Assembly: GCF_020103725.1 (NCBI RefSeq)
Contig: NZ_JAHXBG010000042.1
Span: forward strand, 1-64,000
Length of the DNA: 64,000 nucleotides
Direction: 5' to 3'
Source: Hyalangium gracile
GTDB lineage: Bacteria > Myxococcota > Myxococcia > Myxococcales > Myxococcaceae
Position 1 is the first letter of the stretch; every line of letters begins with the position of its first letter. Shown here piece by piece: positions 10,184 to 19,335 of the stretch. A program made the translations under genes and the position numbers. The notes under the pieces were generated by a model. The model made no database searches, was not told where the DNA came from, and saw only the letters and a list, made by a program, of their open reading frames with translations.

Positions 10184-10305
10184 GAAGCTCCTCCCTCGAG
10201 ACAGAGAGGCGCAGGCTACGGAGAGCGCTGCGCGGAAACGATGACCCTCCAGGTCTCATCCCACCGTTCGCCGCGCTCGGCCTGGGAAGGCGCCGTGGCC
10301 CTGGC

Positions 10306-11991
10306 TCACTCCGTCCGCTCGCCTGTCTTCTCCGCGTACCAGTTCGAGGCGTTGAGCACCTGGACGTGCGTCTCGCCAGCGCCTGTCTCCACGCCCACGG
10401 AGAGGATCCCCATCTTCACCAGCAGCACGGCGTGAGGTCCCCCTTCGGCACTCTCCGCCTTTCCACGCAGCTCGAGCCCCTGGCCATTGGCGCGCAGCCC
10501 GCTCAGCTTGATGCCGCCCTCGCCCAGGCTCACGGCTCCGGAGAGCCCCAGGTTGTTGGCGGTGAGCAGGGGCTTCAGCACACCCGGCAGCGCGCCCTTG
10601 TAGGTGAGCAGAGCCACGACCGGGGCCGCATTGGAGAAGTTCCCAGAGAAGCGGCCCTTCGCCGAGAGCGGTGACAGATCGAGGGTGGCCTCTGGAAAGG
10701 TCAGCACGCCCTCCCAGTTACGCTCCTCGTCCTTTCCCGTCCGCACGGAGACATCCTGCAGCCGCACCCGGCTTCCGTGCAGTTCCACCGAGCCACGCTC
10801 CACCGACATCTGTCGCGCGTCGACCTCCACGTGGATGTGCCCGGTCATCTTCGCGCCGCCCCAGGTGGCCTGGAGTGGCTCCGTGTGGAGCTCGAGATGC
10901 GTGTCCGGTGGAGACTCGTCCAGTCTCGGCGCCTTGGCCCCCAACAGGAACGTCACCTCCGATGTCTCCATCGACGGCCACTGTCCGCCTTCCATCCGCG
11001 CCGGCCCCAGGGAGAGCTTCAGGCCCAACCGGTCTCCTCCCTGAGCGGGCGTGTACACGTCCGAGTGAAGCTTCCAGGGAGCTCTCACGCGAAGCGCTCC
11101 CAAGGACACGATGACGGGCTCTCCCGAGCCTTTGATCTGGGTACCCGGCGCGAGACGGCCATCCTTCACGTGGACATCCACGTCCAGCCGCCCTGCGCCC
11201 TCTCGCAGCCCGATGCCGCCGAGCCGGGAGGTGAGCCGGGGCAGCTCATGAAGCGGGGGATGGTGGCCAGAGAACTGGAACCGTCCATCCGTCATGCCGG
11301 CGATGAGATCGAGCCCTACGTCGCCCTCCTGCCGCTGTGCTTCGAGAGAGAACTCCCCCAACCCCTTCTCGACACGCGCCACGGCTTCCTCGCCGTAGAA
11401 GATCTGCCCCTGGCCAAATTGAATCCGTGCGTCCCGGACGGAGACGCGCAGCCGGGGAACGAGCTCCAGGCTCCCGGAGGCTTCCGTGATTCCCATCAGC
11501 CGGACCTCATTCCAGTCCACCTGACGGACGTCGTGGACTCGCACCCCATGCAGGAGCACCTTCCAGGGGTCCTGGGGAGGCGGGCCCTTCGGCTTCTCCG
11601 CGCCCGCTTCCTTCTTCCCGGGGTGGATGCGGACCTGCAGTCCCCAGACCTCCACGAAGCCGCTCTTCAGCTCCCGCTTCAGCAGGGAGAAGAGGGACAG
11701 GTTCACCTTCACGGTCCCCATCTCCAGCTGCCAGAAGGCGCCATTGGCTCCTTCGTGTCGCAGCTTCAGGTCTCGGACGTGGACGTGTCCGGGAATCAGG
11801 CTCCAGGCCCTGCTCCACTCGATGCGTGGGTGCTCCTTGGTGAAGTGGTTGATGACCGTGGCCAGGAACCCGGTCAGCAGGATAAGGTTGTAGAGCAGCT
11901 CCAGGACCAGCAGCCCCCCGAGCCCCCACAAGAGGCGACGGCGCCACCGCGCACGTGGGTGGGAGACTGGCTGGAGGGCGGAGGTCGTCAT
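10306..11991 (-). CDS. AsmA/YdbH-like membrane-anchored protein, function unknown
   Basis: 561 residues with one N-terminal membrane span (LLWGLGGLLVLELLYNLILLTGFL) after a basic start, then a long beta-rich region with no cysteine and alternating hydrophobic residues. The organisation (HVHVRDLKLRHEG near the start, repeated strands such as GRLDVDVHVKDGRL and GHIHVEVDARQM) is that of AsmA-like or DUF748-like proteins, thought to span the periplasm and in some cases move phospholipid between membranes. Exact family assignment is tentative. It stands alone, 122 bases upstream of the toxin gene on the same strand, and need not be functionally linked to it. Confidence 0.55.
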   Translation of the reverse strand: MTTSALQPVSHPRARWRRRLLWGLGGLLVLELLYNLILLTGFLATVINHFTKEHPRIEWSRAWSLIPGHVHVRDLKLRHEGANGAFWQLEMGTVKVNLSLFSLLKRELKSGFVEVWGLQVRIHPGKKEAGAEKPKGPPPQDPWKVLLHGVRVHDVRQVDWNEVRLMGITEASGSLELVPRLRVSVRDARIQFGQGQIFYGEEAVARVEKGLGEFSLEAQRQEGDVGLDLIAGMTDGRFQFSGHHPPLHELPRLTSRLGGIGLREGAGRLDVDVHVKDGRLAPGTQIKGSGEPVIVSLGALRVRAPWKLHSDVYTPAQGGDRLGLKLSLGPARMEGGQWPSMETSEVTFLLGAKAPRLDESPPDTHLELHTEPLQATWGGAKMTGHIHVEVDARQMSVERGSVELHGSRVRLQDVSVRTGKDEERNWEGVLTFPEATLDLSPLSAKGRFSGNFSNAAPVVALLTYKGALPGVLKPLLTANNLGLSGAVSLGEGGIKLSGLRANGQGLELRGKAESAEGGPHAVLLVKMGILSVGVETGAGETHVQVLNASNWYAEKTGERTE

Positions 11992-12137
11992 CGGGCGCTT
12001 GTAGTAAGCGCCATGCTCGCAGTCCGTGAGTGGCCTGCCTCACTCATTGAGGAGCGAGTGTCCTCCGGGCGAAAGATAGGCGCCCTCCGGCGTGGCTCTG
12101 CTCCTACCCTCTCGAACAACGGATTCGTAGAACCTGG

Positions 12138-12683
12138 TCACCCGGCTGGGAGACTCTCGGGACCCGAGTGAAGAGAGAACCTCGATGGAGTACCCATGAC
12201 ATCGAGGTGGACAGCATCCTCCTGCACCCGGAACGACCAGGGAGGCTCCACGAAGGTGCTCCAGAGCTTGCGTCCAGCGGTGTCCCATGCCGCCAAGGTA
12301 AGCTCAGCGGACATGAGCACGACGTCGCCGTGCCTGCTCCACGACCAGAAGCCTGCTTCCACGCTCTCCTCCCACAGCTTCATGGGAGGGCCCACGGAAT
12401 AGGCCGCAGCCCAGTCCCCCGCGCCGATGAAGAGGACCCCGGTCTCCTCAATGAACGCCACTCCAGGCCGGAATCCCGCCTCCGGCCCTGGACTGTACGA
12501 GCGGCGCACCTCGAGAACACGTTGGCCATCATCGGCGCGCTCCACCAGAAGGTGGAGTTGAGAAGCGCTGCCGTGCTCCTCCCCTCCTGAGTCGAGCAAC
12601 AGGGCTCCTCCCCTGGACTGGTGCTTCACGACTCCGACGGGCTGTTGCTGGAAGACATACCTGCCAACCGCAAACGAGAACAT
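12138..12683 (-). CDS. hypothetical protein, beta-rich, possible orphan immunity gene
   Basis: 181-residue soluble protein without signal peptide or membrane segment. It is rich in Trp and beta-prone segments (GVAFIEETGVLFIGAGDWAA, FWSWSRHGDVVLMS, AWDTAGRKLWSTFVEPPWS), suggesting a small beta-propeller-like or beta-sandwich fold. I recognise no named family. The ATG is preceded by GAGGAGA, and that ribosome site begins within the TGA of an upstream frame (12694-13035), the spacing expected inside an operon. The position just downstream of a possibly degraded gene in an accessory zone makes an orphan immunity gene conceivable, but this is inference only. Confidence 0.6.
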   Translation of the reverse strand: MFSFAVGRYVFQQQPVGVVKHQSRGGALLLDSGGEEHGSASQLHLLVERADDGQRVLEVRRSYSPGPEAGFRPGVAFIEETGVLFIGAGDWAAAYSVGPPMKLWEESVEAGFWSWSRHGDVVLMSAELTLAAWDTAGRKLWSTFVEPPWSFRVQEDAVHLDVMGTPSRFSLHSGPESLPAG

Positions 12684-12693
12684 GCGTCTCTCC

Positions 12694-13035
12694 TCAGTGC
12701 TCGCCTTCCATAGGACCTGACCGGTTCGTCATCAGGGCGTAAAGATTTGGTGCGGAGCTCACTGCTTCAGCACCGCGTCTCGCCGCATCCGAGATCCCAG
12801 CGATGGCTGAAGTCGCTGTCCACAGTGCGGAATCCAACGCGCCCCGAATCACCCGGCCTGCGGTAGCGCACCTCTCTCGGCGCGCACAGAGGGCAGCAGA
12901 GCCCGACGCTTCATCTGCGGAGAGTTCTGCCGAGCGGACCTGATAGCCAGGCACGGCTCCGCGGCCGCGAAAGCTGCGAGGACCAGCGGTCTCTTTCCCC
13001 ACCGGGCCAGGCCCCAGACCCAATCCGAGAGTCAA
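12694..13035 (-). pseudogene. probable 3' remnant of a gene upstream of the 181-residue orphan
   Basis: A frame of up to 113 codons, with its last half (alanine-rich, ALWTATSAIAGISDAARRG and then APNLYALMTNRSG) looking protein-like, ends in TGA directly joined to the ribosome-binding site of the next gene (GAGCACTGAGGAGAGACGCATG). Such tight stop/RBS fusion is typical of operons and suggests that a real coding region once ended here. The upstream part has no good start, signal peptide or recognisable domain, and 0.5 kb further up is gene-free. I read it as the tail of a deleted gene; a small intact gene is the alternative. Confidence 0.35.
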
Positions 13036-13552
13036 AGGTCTCCTCGCTCCTCCAGATACTCGGCCAATCCGACCAGGGTCGACTCATTCATTGCGCACTC
13101 ATCATGCTCGGCTCAAGCGGGTGAGGCACGAATTCCCGATGCAGGGACAACACGAGCCCAGGTCGGCAGCCCTGGCTGACGGCCTTTCGAACCAACCTGT
13201 CATACCAGCAGACCAGTTGCGCCAGAGCGCACCGAGAGGGTCCCTCTCGAATCGATTCACGCCCAGGGAGCCGTGTGCCGTGGAAGAGCGGGACGGCCGG
13301 TGCGGGAGGACCCGTCGGCGACGGGGGGACCCGCACCGAGACGAGGGGCCCGCGACCTGTGTCCCCAAGACGGTGGGCCCGTGTTCTACCAGAGATCGGA
13401 GCCACTCCGCCGCATCTGCCGGGACGCACCCTGCCACCGGCCCCGGCGGGGCCCGACCTGCGCTCCAGGACCGGTTGCACCCGGCCGACCACATGTTCAA
13501 GGTCCCGAGTGCACAGGTGGGGGCTTGAGGGCGGCGGGGGGCAGCGGTAGCC
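13036..13552. other. gene-free stretch of about 0.5 kb
   Basis: No frame here has convincing start, ribosome site, codon bias or recognisable motif on either strand. The sequence is uniformly G+C-rich and contains many short open frames with low-complexity Arg/Pro translations. It probably includes the promoter of the NeuD-type gene at its right end and may be decayed coding DNA related to the remnant on its left. Confidence 0.4.
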
Positions 13553-14185
13553 ATGAAATCTCTATTCTTGTTTGGCTCGGGCGGGCATGCGTCCGTGATC
13601 GCGGACGTGGTACGCGCCGAGCGTCGGTACCAGATCATCGGGTTGATTGATGACAACCCGCTCATGACTGGTCGTGAACGCTTCGGATATCGGGTTCTGG
13701 GCGATCGCCATGCGCTCTCGCACGAGCAGGCGGACGCCCTCTTTCTAGGCGTGGGCGACAACCACACGCGCCAGCGCCTCGGCTCGGAGTTCACGGGCTG
13801 GCGGTTTCCCACGTTGATCCATCCGAGCGCCGTCATCGGCGCCAACGTCACCATCGGGGCCGGCACCGTCGTCATGCCCGGCGCCGTCATCGAGCACGGG
13901 GCCACCATCGGTGAGCACTGCATCATCAACACCGGCGCCGTGGTGGGCCACGAGAGCCGCGTCGGCGACTTCTGCCATGTGAGCGGCAACAGTGCACTGG
14001 GCGGAGGCGTCACCCTGGAAGCGTGCGTGTTCGTCGGCATGGGCGCCATCGTGACGCCGGGAATCACCATCGCGCGCAACTGTCTGCTGACGGCGGGCTC
14101 CATGACGTCGAAGGACGTGGCGGAGGGCGCCACCATCCTGGGCAACCCAGGGCGGCCCTTCTTCAACCGGCGCAGCCTGAGCTGA
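13553..14185 (+). CDS. NeuD/PglD-type sugar O- or N-acyltransferase
   Basis: 210-residue acyltransferase of the NeuD/PglD/VioB family. The N-terminal part is a small nucleotide-sugar binding fold (FLFGSGGHASVIADVV, LIDDNP), followed from about residue 85 by a left-handed beta-helix of hexapeptide repeats (LIHPSAVIGANVTIGAG, GAVVGHESRVGDFCHVSG, GAIVTPGITI). The catalytic histidine expected for this family is probably that in GHESRVGD. It uses acetyl-CoA to modify a nucleotide sugar destined for LPS, capsule or glycoprotein. It is solitary, with no polysaccharide cluster around it, and its first 200 bases are less G+C-rich than its neighbours. Confidence 0.85.
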   Translation: MKSLFLFGSGGHASVIADVVRAERRYQIIGLIDDNPLMTGRERFGYRVLGDRHALSHEQADALFLGVGDNHTRQRLGSEFTGWRFPTLIHPSAVIGANVTIGAGTVVMPGAVIEHGATIGEHCIINTGAVVGHESRVGDFCHVSGNSALGGGVTLEACVFVGMGAIVTPGITIARNCLLTAGSMTSKDVAEGATILGNPGRPFFNRRSLS

Positions 14186-14191
14186 CGCAGG

Positions 14192-14238
14192 GAGTCCACC
14201 CTTTGCCCCCTCAATGAGTGGCGGGTGAAAGTGGACTC
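14192..14238 (+). terminator. possible hairpin after the acyltransferase gene
   Basis: GAGTCCAC and GTGGACTC form a perfect 8-base inverted repeat, extendable by three A-T pairs over a two-base bulge, 7 bases after the TGA. There is no T-run behind it, so it may be a Rho-dependent pause or a regulatory structure rather than an intrinsic terminator. Confidence 0.3.
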
Positions 14239-14318
14239 ACTGCGCAACGAACGCAATTCCATGGACACTCCCCTGCCGTGCGTGCTCTGTGCCGAGCCGC
14301 CATCCACAGGGGGGAAAC

Positions 14319-17300
14319 ATGCTTCGAATCAACGCGACAGGTGCATCACCACTCTCCACGCTCCTGATTGCAGCGCTCGTCCTCGTCTTCGGCGCGTGCA
14401 CTCCTTCCCCGGAGCGGGCGCCTGACGACGCTCCTGTCTCCCGTCAGTCCTCACGGCTCGTCGCGGCTCCAAGCTGGAGCGTGTCGGCGTCCATGAACTC
14501 GGCCAGGGGCGGCCACACGGCGACGCTGATGCCCTCGGGCAAGCTGCTCGTGGTGGGCGGAGAAGGCCCCGACGGCATCCTCTCCAGCGCGGAGCAATTG
14601 GACCCGGACACCCGCGCCTGGACCTGGCACGGCTCGCTCATACAGGCCCGCAGGCATCATGCCGCGACGCTGATGACCTCGGGCAAGGTGCTCGTGACGG
14701 GCGGAGAGGGGCCCAACGGCCTGGTGGCGTTCGCCGAGGAATATGACCCGGTCAGAGGCTTCTGGATGATCTCCGACATCCTCCTCAACCCGCGCAAACA
14801 CCACACCATGACGCTGTTGCACTCGGGCCAGGTGATCATCACGGGTGGCGAGGGCTCCAGCGGCCCGCTGGCCAGCACCGAGCTGTATGACCCGGTCACC
14901 GACCTCTGGTACTCCAAGGGCTCGCTCTCGCAGGCCCGCGCATCCTTCACCGCGACGCTGCTGCCCTCCGGCCAGGTGCTCGTGGTGGGCGGCGCGGACT
15001 CGAGCGGCGTCCTCGGCAGCGCCGAGCTGTATGACCCGGCCACCGGCGCCTGGTCCTCCACCGGCTCGCTCGCCCAGCCCCGCAAGGGCCACGTCGCGAT
15101 GCTGCTGCCCTCGGGCAAGGTGCTCGTGGCTGGAGGCCTGGACTCCAGCGGCCCGCTGGCCAGCGCCGAGCTGTATGACCCGGCCACCGGCGCCTGGTCC
15201 TCCACCGGCTCGCTCGCGCAGGCCCGCTCCGACACCACGGCGACGCTGCTGACTTCGGGCAAGGTGCTCGTGACGGGCGGCTCCGGCCTCTACGACGCCA
15301 CGGCCACCGCCGAGGTGTATGACCCGGCCACCGGCGCCTGGTCCACCCAGCTCTCGCTCTCCCAGGTCCGCAGGCAGCACACGGCGACGCTGCTGCCCTC
15401 GGGCAAGGTGCTCCTGGTGGGCGGACTGGGCTCCACCGTGCCCCTGTCCAGCACCGAGCTGTACAACCCGATCACCGGCTCCTGGAGCATCACCCCCTGG
15501 ATCGCCCTGGGCCACTCCCCCACGTCGACGCTGCTGGCCTCCGGCAAGGTGCTCGTCACCAGCGGGGGCACCTCCAGCGGCCACATGTACGTCCCCTCGG
15601 CGCACGAATACGATCCGGTCTCTGGCACCTGGGCCGCCGCCAGCCCGCACAGCCAGACCCGCTACGGCGCTACGGCGACGCTGCTGCTCTCGGGCAAGGT
15701 GCTCCTGACGGGCGGCATGGGCCACAACGGCTCCCTGACCAGCGTCGAGCTGTACGATCCCACCTTGCGCTCCTGGACGCTCACCGGCCCCCTGAACCAG
15801 GCACGTCGCGCTCACACGGCGACACTGCTGCCCTCGGGCAAGGTACTCGTGGTGGGTGGGCTCGGCAGCGGCGCCCTGGCCAGCGCCGAGGTCTACGACC
15901 CCGCCACCGGCACCTGGGCCGCCACCGGCTCGCTCACGCAGGCCCGCTACTCCCACACGGCAGTGCTGCTGCCCTCGGGCAAGGTGCTCGTCGCGGGCGG
16001 GTACGCCAACAACTACCTCACCAGCGCCGAGCTGTATGACCCGGCCACCGGCACCTGGACGGCCACCGGCGCACTGGCGCAGGCCCGCTACCAGCACACG
16101 GCGACGCTGCTGCCCTCGGGCAAGGTGCTCGTCGCGGGCGGCTTCAGCACGAACTACTACACGGCCAGCGCCGAGGTGTACGACCCCAGCACCGGCGCCT
16201 GGACGGCCACCGGCTCGCTCACCCGTGCCCGCGCCATGCACACGGCGACACTGCTTCCTTCGGGCAAGGTGCTCGTGGCCAACGGCGCGGAGGGCGGCTC
16301 CGAGGGAACGAGCGATCTGTATGACCCATACAGCGGCTCCTGGACGGACACGGTCTCCACGACGCGCTCCCGCTCCCACCACGCGGCGTCGCTGCTTCCC
16401 TCGGGCAAGGTGCTCATCACCGGAGACGACGACTTCACCTACGGCGCTCTGTATGACGACACGGGAGCCAGCCCCTCGTGGAGGCCTGGCGGCATCAGCG
16501 TCTCCGCGACCACACCGCTGACGCCGGGCAGTGTCTTCACCGTGAATGGCACGCTGCTGCGGGGTATCTCGGAAGCCAGCGGTGGCAACAGCCGCTCCTC
16601 TCCCACGGACTTCCCCGTGCTGACGCTGCGGGACCTGGAGCGCGGCAGGCAGCTCGTCCTGCCCTCGCAGGGCTTCTCGAGCACGCACGTCACCACCAGC
16701 GTGCCACAGGTGCTCCCCGGGCTGTACCTGCTGTCCGTCACCGTCAACGGGCTGACCTCCTCCACGGGACTCACCATCGCCGCGGGGCCGGACACCACGC
16801 CGCCCACCGTCGGGCTCAACGCACCAGACTCGGGCTCCACGCTGGTGGGGACCGTGAGCATCTCGGCGACGGCGCTCGACAACGTGTCCATCCACCGGGT
16901 CGAGTTCTACGACGGGAACACGCTGCTGGGGCAGGACAGCACCCCGCCCTTCAGCCTCTCGTGGGACACGAGGACCACGACCAATGGAACCCACCTGCTC
17001 ACCGTGAAGGCGTTTGACACCGTGGGGCTGTCCGCCACCTCGAATGGCGTGAGCGTGACGGTGGACAACGACTTCACCCCGCCCGCCGTGGCCCTCACCT
17101 CTCCCGAGCAGGGAGCCATCCTGACGGGCACCGTCACCGCCACCGCGACGGCCACGGACAACCTGGCCATCGCCCGCGTCGAGTTCCACGAAGGCGCCAC
17201 GCTGCTGTGCAGCGACACCTCCGCGCCGTACTCCTGCACCTGGAACACCCGGACGGTCTCCAACGGTGAGCACACGCTCACCGCGAAGGCCTTCGACACC

Positions 17301-19301
17301 TCGGGCAACACGGGCGTGGCCACCGTGACGGTGACGACGAACAACGACTTCACGCCCCCCACGGCGGCGCTCACCTCGCCGGAGGAGGGCGCGACGCTGA
17401 CGGGCACCGTCACCTTCACGGCCACCGCCAGCGACGCCTCGGGCATCTCCCAGGTGGCCTTCTTCGTGGGCGGCTACCTGGTGGGCACCGCCACCTCGGC
17501 GCCCTACGCCGTCAGCTACAACACCCAGCTCCGGCCCAACGGGGCCCAGACCGTCATGGTCAGGGCGTATGACACCCTGGGCAACGTGGGCTCCTCCGCC
17601 CAGCTCAACGTCACCTTCGACAACGACATCCTCCGTCCCACGGTGGAGCTCACCTCGCCCGCCTACGGGGAGACGCTGACCGGCACCGTCACCTTTACGG
17701 CCACCGCCAGCGACGCCTCGGGCATCTCCCGGGTGGCCTTCTTCGTGAACAACACCCAGGTGGGCACCGCCACCTCGGCGCCCTATGCCATCAGCTACAA
17801 CACCCGCAGCCTGGCCAATGGCTTCTGGACGCTCTCGGCCCGGGCCTATGACCCCGCGGGCAACGAGGGGGTCTCGTCCTACGTGTCCGTGAGCTTCGAC
17901 AATGACCTCACGCCGCCCACGGTGACGCTCACCTCGCCGGCCTCGGGGGCAGTCCTGGCGGGGAACGCGACCCTCTCCGCGACGGCCTCCGACAACATCG
18001 CCGTGACCCATGTCGAGTTCTACGATGGAGCCACGCTGCTGGAGACCGTCACCTCCTGGCCCTACAACTACACCTGGAACACGAAGACCGCGGCCAACGG
18101 CGCCCACGTCCTCACCGCCAAGGCCTATGACGCCGCGGGGCAGTCCACCACCTCGGCGGGCGTCAACGTAACGGTGAGCAACGACGACGTGGCGCCCACC
18201 GTGGCCTTCACCGCCCCCTCGGCGGGGACCACCCTGGCGGGCACCGTCATCCTCTCCGCCACGGCCACGGACAATGTCGCCGTCACCCGCGTCGAGTTCT
18301 TCGACGGCGACACCCGCCTGGGCACCGATACCTCCTCGCCCTACTCCTACAGCTGGAGCACGGTCTCCAGCTCCAATGGGGCGCACACGCTCACGGCCAA
18401 GGCATTCGATGCCAAGGGCAACGTCGGCACCGCTCAGGTGACGGTGATGCTCGACAACGACTTCACTCCGCCCACGGTGGCGCTCACCGCGCCCGCGGAG
18501 GGAGACATCCTCAGCGGCACCGTCGTCCTCTCGGCCGTCGCCAGCGACAACAAGGCCGTCACGCGCGTGGCCTTCTACGTCGGCTCCACGCTGGTCTACA
18601 ACGACACCACCGCTCCCTACTCCTACAGCTACAACACCCGCCTGCAGGCCAACGGCCCCAAGGTCCTCACCGCCAGGGCCTATGACGCCGTCAACCAGGT
18701 CACCACCTCGGCCGCCGTCAACGTCACCTTCGACAACGACTTCACCCCGCCCTCGGTGACGCTCACCTCGCCCGGCGAAGGGGAGACGCTCACCGGCACC
18801 ATCACCTTCACCGCCGCCGCCAGCGACGTCTCGGGTGTCTCCCGGGTGGCCTTCTTCATCGGCACCACCCAGGTGGGCAGCGACACCTCCACCCCCTACT
18901 CCTTCAGCTACAACTCGCGCCTGCAGGCCAATGGCGCCAAGGTCCTCACCGCCAAGGCCTATGACGCGTTCAACAACGTGGCCACCTCGGCCGCCGTCAA
19001 CGTCACCTGCGACAACGACCTGACGCCGCCCACCACGTCCATCACCACCCCCTCCAATGGCGCCACCGTCTCGGGCGTGGCGCAGATCGACGCCATCGCC
19101 AGCGATGACCGAGGCACCATCACCAAGGTGGAGTTCTACCGGGGCTCCGTGCTGCTGGGCACCGTCACCTCCGCGCCCTACACCTGGAGCTGGAGCACCG
19201 CCCAGGTCACCGTCGGCAGCCACACCCTGAAGACACGGGCGTGGGATGCCGCCGGCAACTCGGCCTACAGCCCCAACATCACCGTCACGGTGACGCGCTA
19301 G
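14319..19301 (+). CDS. giant kelch-repeat / bacterial Ig-like lipoprotein
   Basis: 1660 residues. The ATG follows AGGGGGG and starts a lipoprotein signal with lipobox FGAC. About residues 45-715 hold 14 kelch-type repeats, each with a core like LLPSGKVLVVGG and AELYDPATGAW, enough for two six- or seven-bladed beta-propellers. A linker domain follows (about 735-820). From about 823 to the end come nine Ig-like (Big-type) repeats of about 93 residues, each opening like DNDFTPPTVALTSP and containing VTRVEFYDG and NGAHTLTAKAYDA. There is no enzyme domain. The layout fits a long surface adhesin or binding protein. A start 30 bases upstream at 14289 would spoil the signal peptide. It converges on the trifunctional kinase gene. 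Confidence 0.9.
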   Translation: MLRINATGASPLSTLLIAALVLVFGACTPSPERAPDDAPVSRQSSRLVAAPSWSVSASMNSARGGHTATLMPSGKLLVVGGEGPDGILSSAEQLDPDTRAWTWHGSLIQARRHHAATLMTSGKVLVTGGEGPNGLVAFAEEYDPVRGFWMISDILLNPRKHHTMTLLHSGQVIITGGEGSSGPLASTELYDPVTDLWYSKGSLSQARASFTATLLPSGQVLVVGGADSSGVLGSAELYDPATGAWSSTGSLAQPRKGHVAMLLPSGKVLVAGGLDSSGPLASAELYDPATGAWSSTGSLAQARSDTTATLLTSGKVLVTGGSGLYDATATAEVYDPATGAWSTQLSLSQVRRQHTATLLPSGKVLLVGGLGSTVPLSSTELYNPITGSWSITPWIALGHSPTSTLLASGKVLVTSGGTSSGHMYVPSAHEYDPVSGTWAAASPHSQTRYGATATLLLSGKVLLTGGMGHNGSLTSVELYDPTLRSWTLTGPLNQARRAHTATLLPSGKVLVVGGLGSGALASAEVYDPATGTWAATGSLTQARYSHTAVLLPSGKVLVAGGYANNYLTSAELYDPATGTWTATGALAQARYQHTATLLPSGKVLVAGGFSTNYYTASAEVYDPSTGAWTATGSLTRARAMHTATLLPSGKVLVANGAEGGSEGTSDLYDPYSGSWTDTVSTTRSRSHHAASLLPSGKVLITGDDDFTYGALYDDTGASPSWRPGGISVSATTPLTPGSVFTVNGTLLRGISEASGGNSRSSPTDFPVLTLRDLERGRQLVLPSQGFSSTHVTTSVPQVLPGLYLLSVTVNGLTSSTGLTIAAGPDTTPPTVGLNAPDSGSTLVGTVSISATALDNVSIHRVEFYDGNTLLGQDSTPPFSLSWDTRTTTNGTHLLTVKAFDTVGLSATSNGVSVTVDNDFTPPAVALTSPEQGAILTGTVTATATATDNLAIARVEFHEGATLLCSDTSAPYSCTWNTRTVSNGEHTLTAKAFDTSGNTGVATVTVTTNNDFTPPTAALTSPEEGATLTGTVTFTATASDASGISQVAFFVGGYLVGTATSAPYAVSYNTQLRPNGAQTVMVRAYDTLGNVGSSAQLNVTFDNDILRPTVELTSPAYGETLTGTVTFTATASDASGISRVAFFVNNTQVGTATSAPYAISYNTRSLANGFWTLSARAYDPAGNEGVSSYVSVSFDNDLTPPTVTLTSPASGAVLAGNATLSATASDNIAVTHVEFYDGATLLETVTSWPYNYTWNTKTAANGAHVLTAKAYDAAGQSTTSAGVNVTVSNDDVAPTVAFTAPSAGTTLAGTVILSATATDNVAVTRVEFFDGDTRLGTDTSSPYSYSWSTVSSSNGAHTLTAKAFDAKGNVGTAQVTVMLDNDFTPPTVALTAPAEGDILSGTVVLSAVASDNKAVTRVAFYVGSTLVYNDTTAPYSYSYNTRLQANGPKVLTARAYDAVNQVTTSAAVNVTFDNDFTPPSVTLTSPGEGETLTGTITFTAAASDVSGVSRVAFFIGTTQVGSDTSTPYSFSYNSRLQANGAKVLTAKAYDAFNNVATSAAVNVTCDNDLTPPTTSITTPSNGATVSGVAQIDAIASDDRGTITKVEFYRGSVLLGTVTSAPYTWSWSTAQVTVGSHTLKTRAWDAAGNSAYSPNITVTVTR

Positions 19302-19335
19302 ACGGAGGCCCCGGGCTCGGGCTGCCGCCGCGTCA

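Noticed and set aside
13036-13552. Transposase or small genes in the gene-free stretch
   Set aside because: Several frames of 90-145 codons exist but none has a ribosome site, DDE-type motif or plausible composition.
14451-19223. A 1590-codon open frame on the minus strand opposite the kelch/Ig gene
   Set aside because: Its translation is low-complexity Gly/Arg/Val, it follows the repeats of the real gene, and third-position G+C of the plus-strand frame explains the absence of stops.
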